Shown here: one piece after another, positions 63,446 through 64,000 of the stretch
How the letters are laid out: each line of letters begins with the position of its first letter
How positions within the stretch are numbered: the stretch's first letter is position 1
Origin: Streptomyces zagrosensis
GTDB taxonomy: Bacteria > Actinomycetota > Actinomycetes > Streptomycetales > Streptomycetaceae
NCBI RefSeq assembly: GCF_014203645.1
Contig: NZ_JACHJL010000001.1
Coordinates: forward strand, 186,001-250,000
Reading direction: 5' to 3'
DNA: 64,000 nucleotides
Program-made: the position numbers and the translations under genes
Notes under the pieces: generated by a model
Told to the model about the DNA's origin: nothing
Seen by the model: only the letters and a program-made list of their open reading frames with translations
Database searches by the model: none

Positions 63446-64000
63446 TCAGGAGGCTTGCGGGGCCTCGTGGTTGGCCGGGCGGCGGCTCATCACGTATCCG
63501 GCGATCGTGCCGACCGCGAACAGTGACAACACCGAGACGGCGGTGCTCAGCCAGGTGGCACCGAGCCACTGGCCACCCAGGTAGCCAAGGCCCACGCTGT
63601 ACGCGGCCCACATCAACCCGGCCAGCGCGGACCAGGGCAGAAACTCAGCAGCCTTACGGTGCGCGGCGCCAGCGCCCAGGCTCACCACGGAGCGCCCGGC
63701 GGGCGCGAACCGGGCGAGGACGACGAGTGTGCCTCCGCCATGCACCAGGGCGGTGCCCAACTTCTGCTGGGCGGCGGTCAGTCGGCGGGATCGGGCGATG
63801 GCGCGGTCGAGGCGTTCGCCACCACGCCAGGCCAGCCGGTAGGCGACCAGGTCACCGAGCAAAGAGGCAGTGGCGGCGCACAGCACCAGCGCGAGCATCT
63901 CGGGCACGTCGGCGTCGGGCTTTACGCCTCGCGCGGCACCCACCGCATCGGCGGTCGTGGTGCCGGCTGCGGCCGTGGCCGCAGCGATCACCAAGATGCC
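63446..64000 (-). CDS. DedA-family membrane protein, 5' end outside window
   Basis: The C-terminal about 185 residues are visible and the frame is open to the edge of the window. 'VLARFAPAGRSVVSLGAGAAHRKAAEFLPWSALAGLMWAAYSVGLGYLGG' is a DedA (VTT) signature, with hydrophobic segments near both ends. The apparent start codons at 63994 and 63991 are probably internal, since the usual N-terminal membrane segment is missing. Confidence 0.82.
   Translation of the reverse strand, partial: GILVIAAATAAAGTTTADAVGAARGVKPDADVPEMLALVLCAATASLLGDLVAYRLAWRGGERLDRAIARSRRLTAAQQKLGTALVHGGGTLVVLARFAPAGRSVVSLGAGAAHRKAAEFLPWSALAGLMWAAYSVGLGYLGGQWLGATWLSTAVSVLSLFAVGTIAGYVMSRRPANHEAPQAS

Overview
The window is high-GC chromosomal DNA from an actinomycete, almost certainly Streptomyces or a close relative. 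It shows strong third-position GC, frequent GTG starts, GGAGG-type ribosome sites and leaderless starts. Its marker loci point the same way: a fasR-fabD-fabH-acpP-fabF fatty-acid cluster, homodimeric aceE next to DUF3052 and ahpE-type peroxiredoxin genes, DUF3145, a PucR-family regulator, snapalysin with a divergent LysR regulator, TerD repeats and DUF5753/DUF6879 regulators. No rRNA, phage, transposase or CRISPR array was seen. One tRNA gene (Val, anticodon TAC) is present.

Layout. 1-8.3 kb: end of a LysR gene, a thioredoxin/histidine-phosphatase pair, a DsbA-like mycothiol-type reductase, a MarR regulator divergent from an MDR oxidoreductase, an Ohr peroxidase, an EI24 membrane protein and an SGNH lipoprotein. 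8.6-14.4 kb: DUF3145, then the fatty-acid initiation/elongation operon read leftward behind its regulator. 14.4-19.4 kb: pirin, GNAT, serine hydrolase, a MerR regulator with its aldo/keto reductase, and a VapBC toxin-antitoxin pair. 19.4-26.9 kb (leftward): membrane acyltransferase, two paralogous alpha/beta hydrolases, a NarL-type two-component system and a DUF4429/SHOCT protein. 27-32.6 kb: I36-type secreted protein, aceE, DUF3052, peroxiredoxin. 32.8-43.2 kb: a stress and metabolite block of four TerD-family genes, a TerC-like DUF475 membrane protein, an HpcH/HpaI aldolase, a 1016-residue PRTase-TRSP-StiP fusion and a HAD hydrolase. 43.3-50 kb: DedA, a second two-component system, O-methyltransferase, GntR/UTRA regulator, zinc-ribbon protein, coiled-coil protein. 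50.1-55.3 kb: tRNA-Val followed by an accessory patch of two helix-turn-helix regulators and small proteins, three of which look paralogous. 56-64 kb: STAS protein, LysR regulator divergent from snapalysin, a secreted protein divergent from a TetR regulator, asd, an alpha/beta hydrolase, a lytic transglycosylase and the end of a DedA gene.

How genes work together. The fab genes supply malonyl-ACP, ACP, the first condensation and elongation under the PucR-type regulator. AceE feeds acetyl-CoA beside peroxide-defence genes. The Ter block combines Ca-binding TerD proteins and a TerC-like membrane protein with enzymes predicted elsewhere by comparative genomics to make a nucleoside-like metabolite. 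Aldolase, PRTase fusion and HAD are co-oriented, and the last two overlap by 4 nt. This is the best candidate for an incompletely described system here. The second candidate is the accessory patch beside tRNA-Val. Functions are inferred from sequence patterns read by eye; no database search was run.
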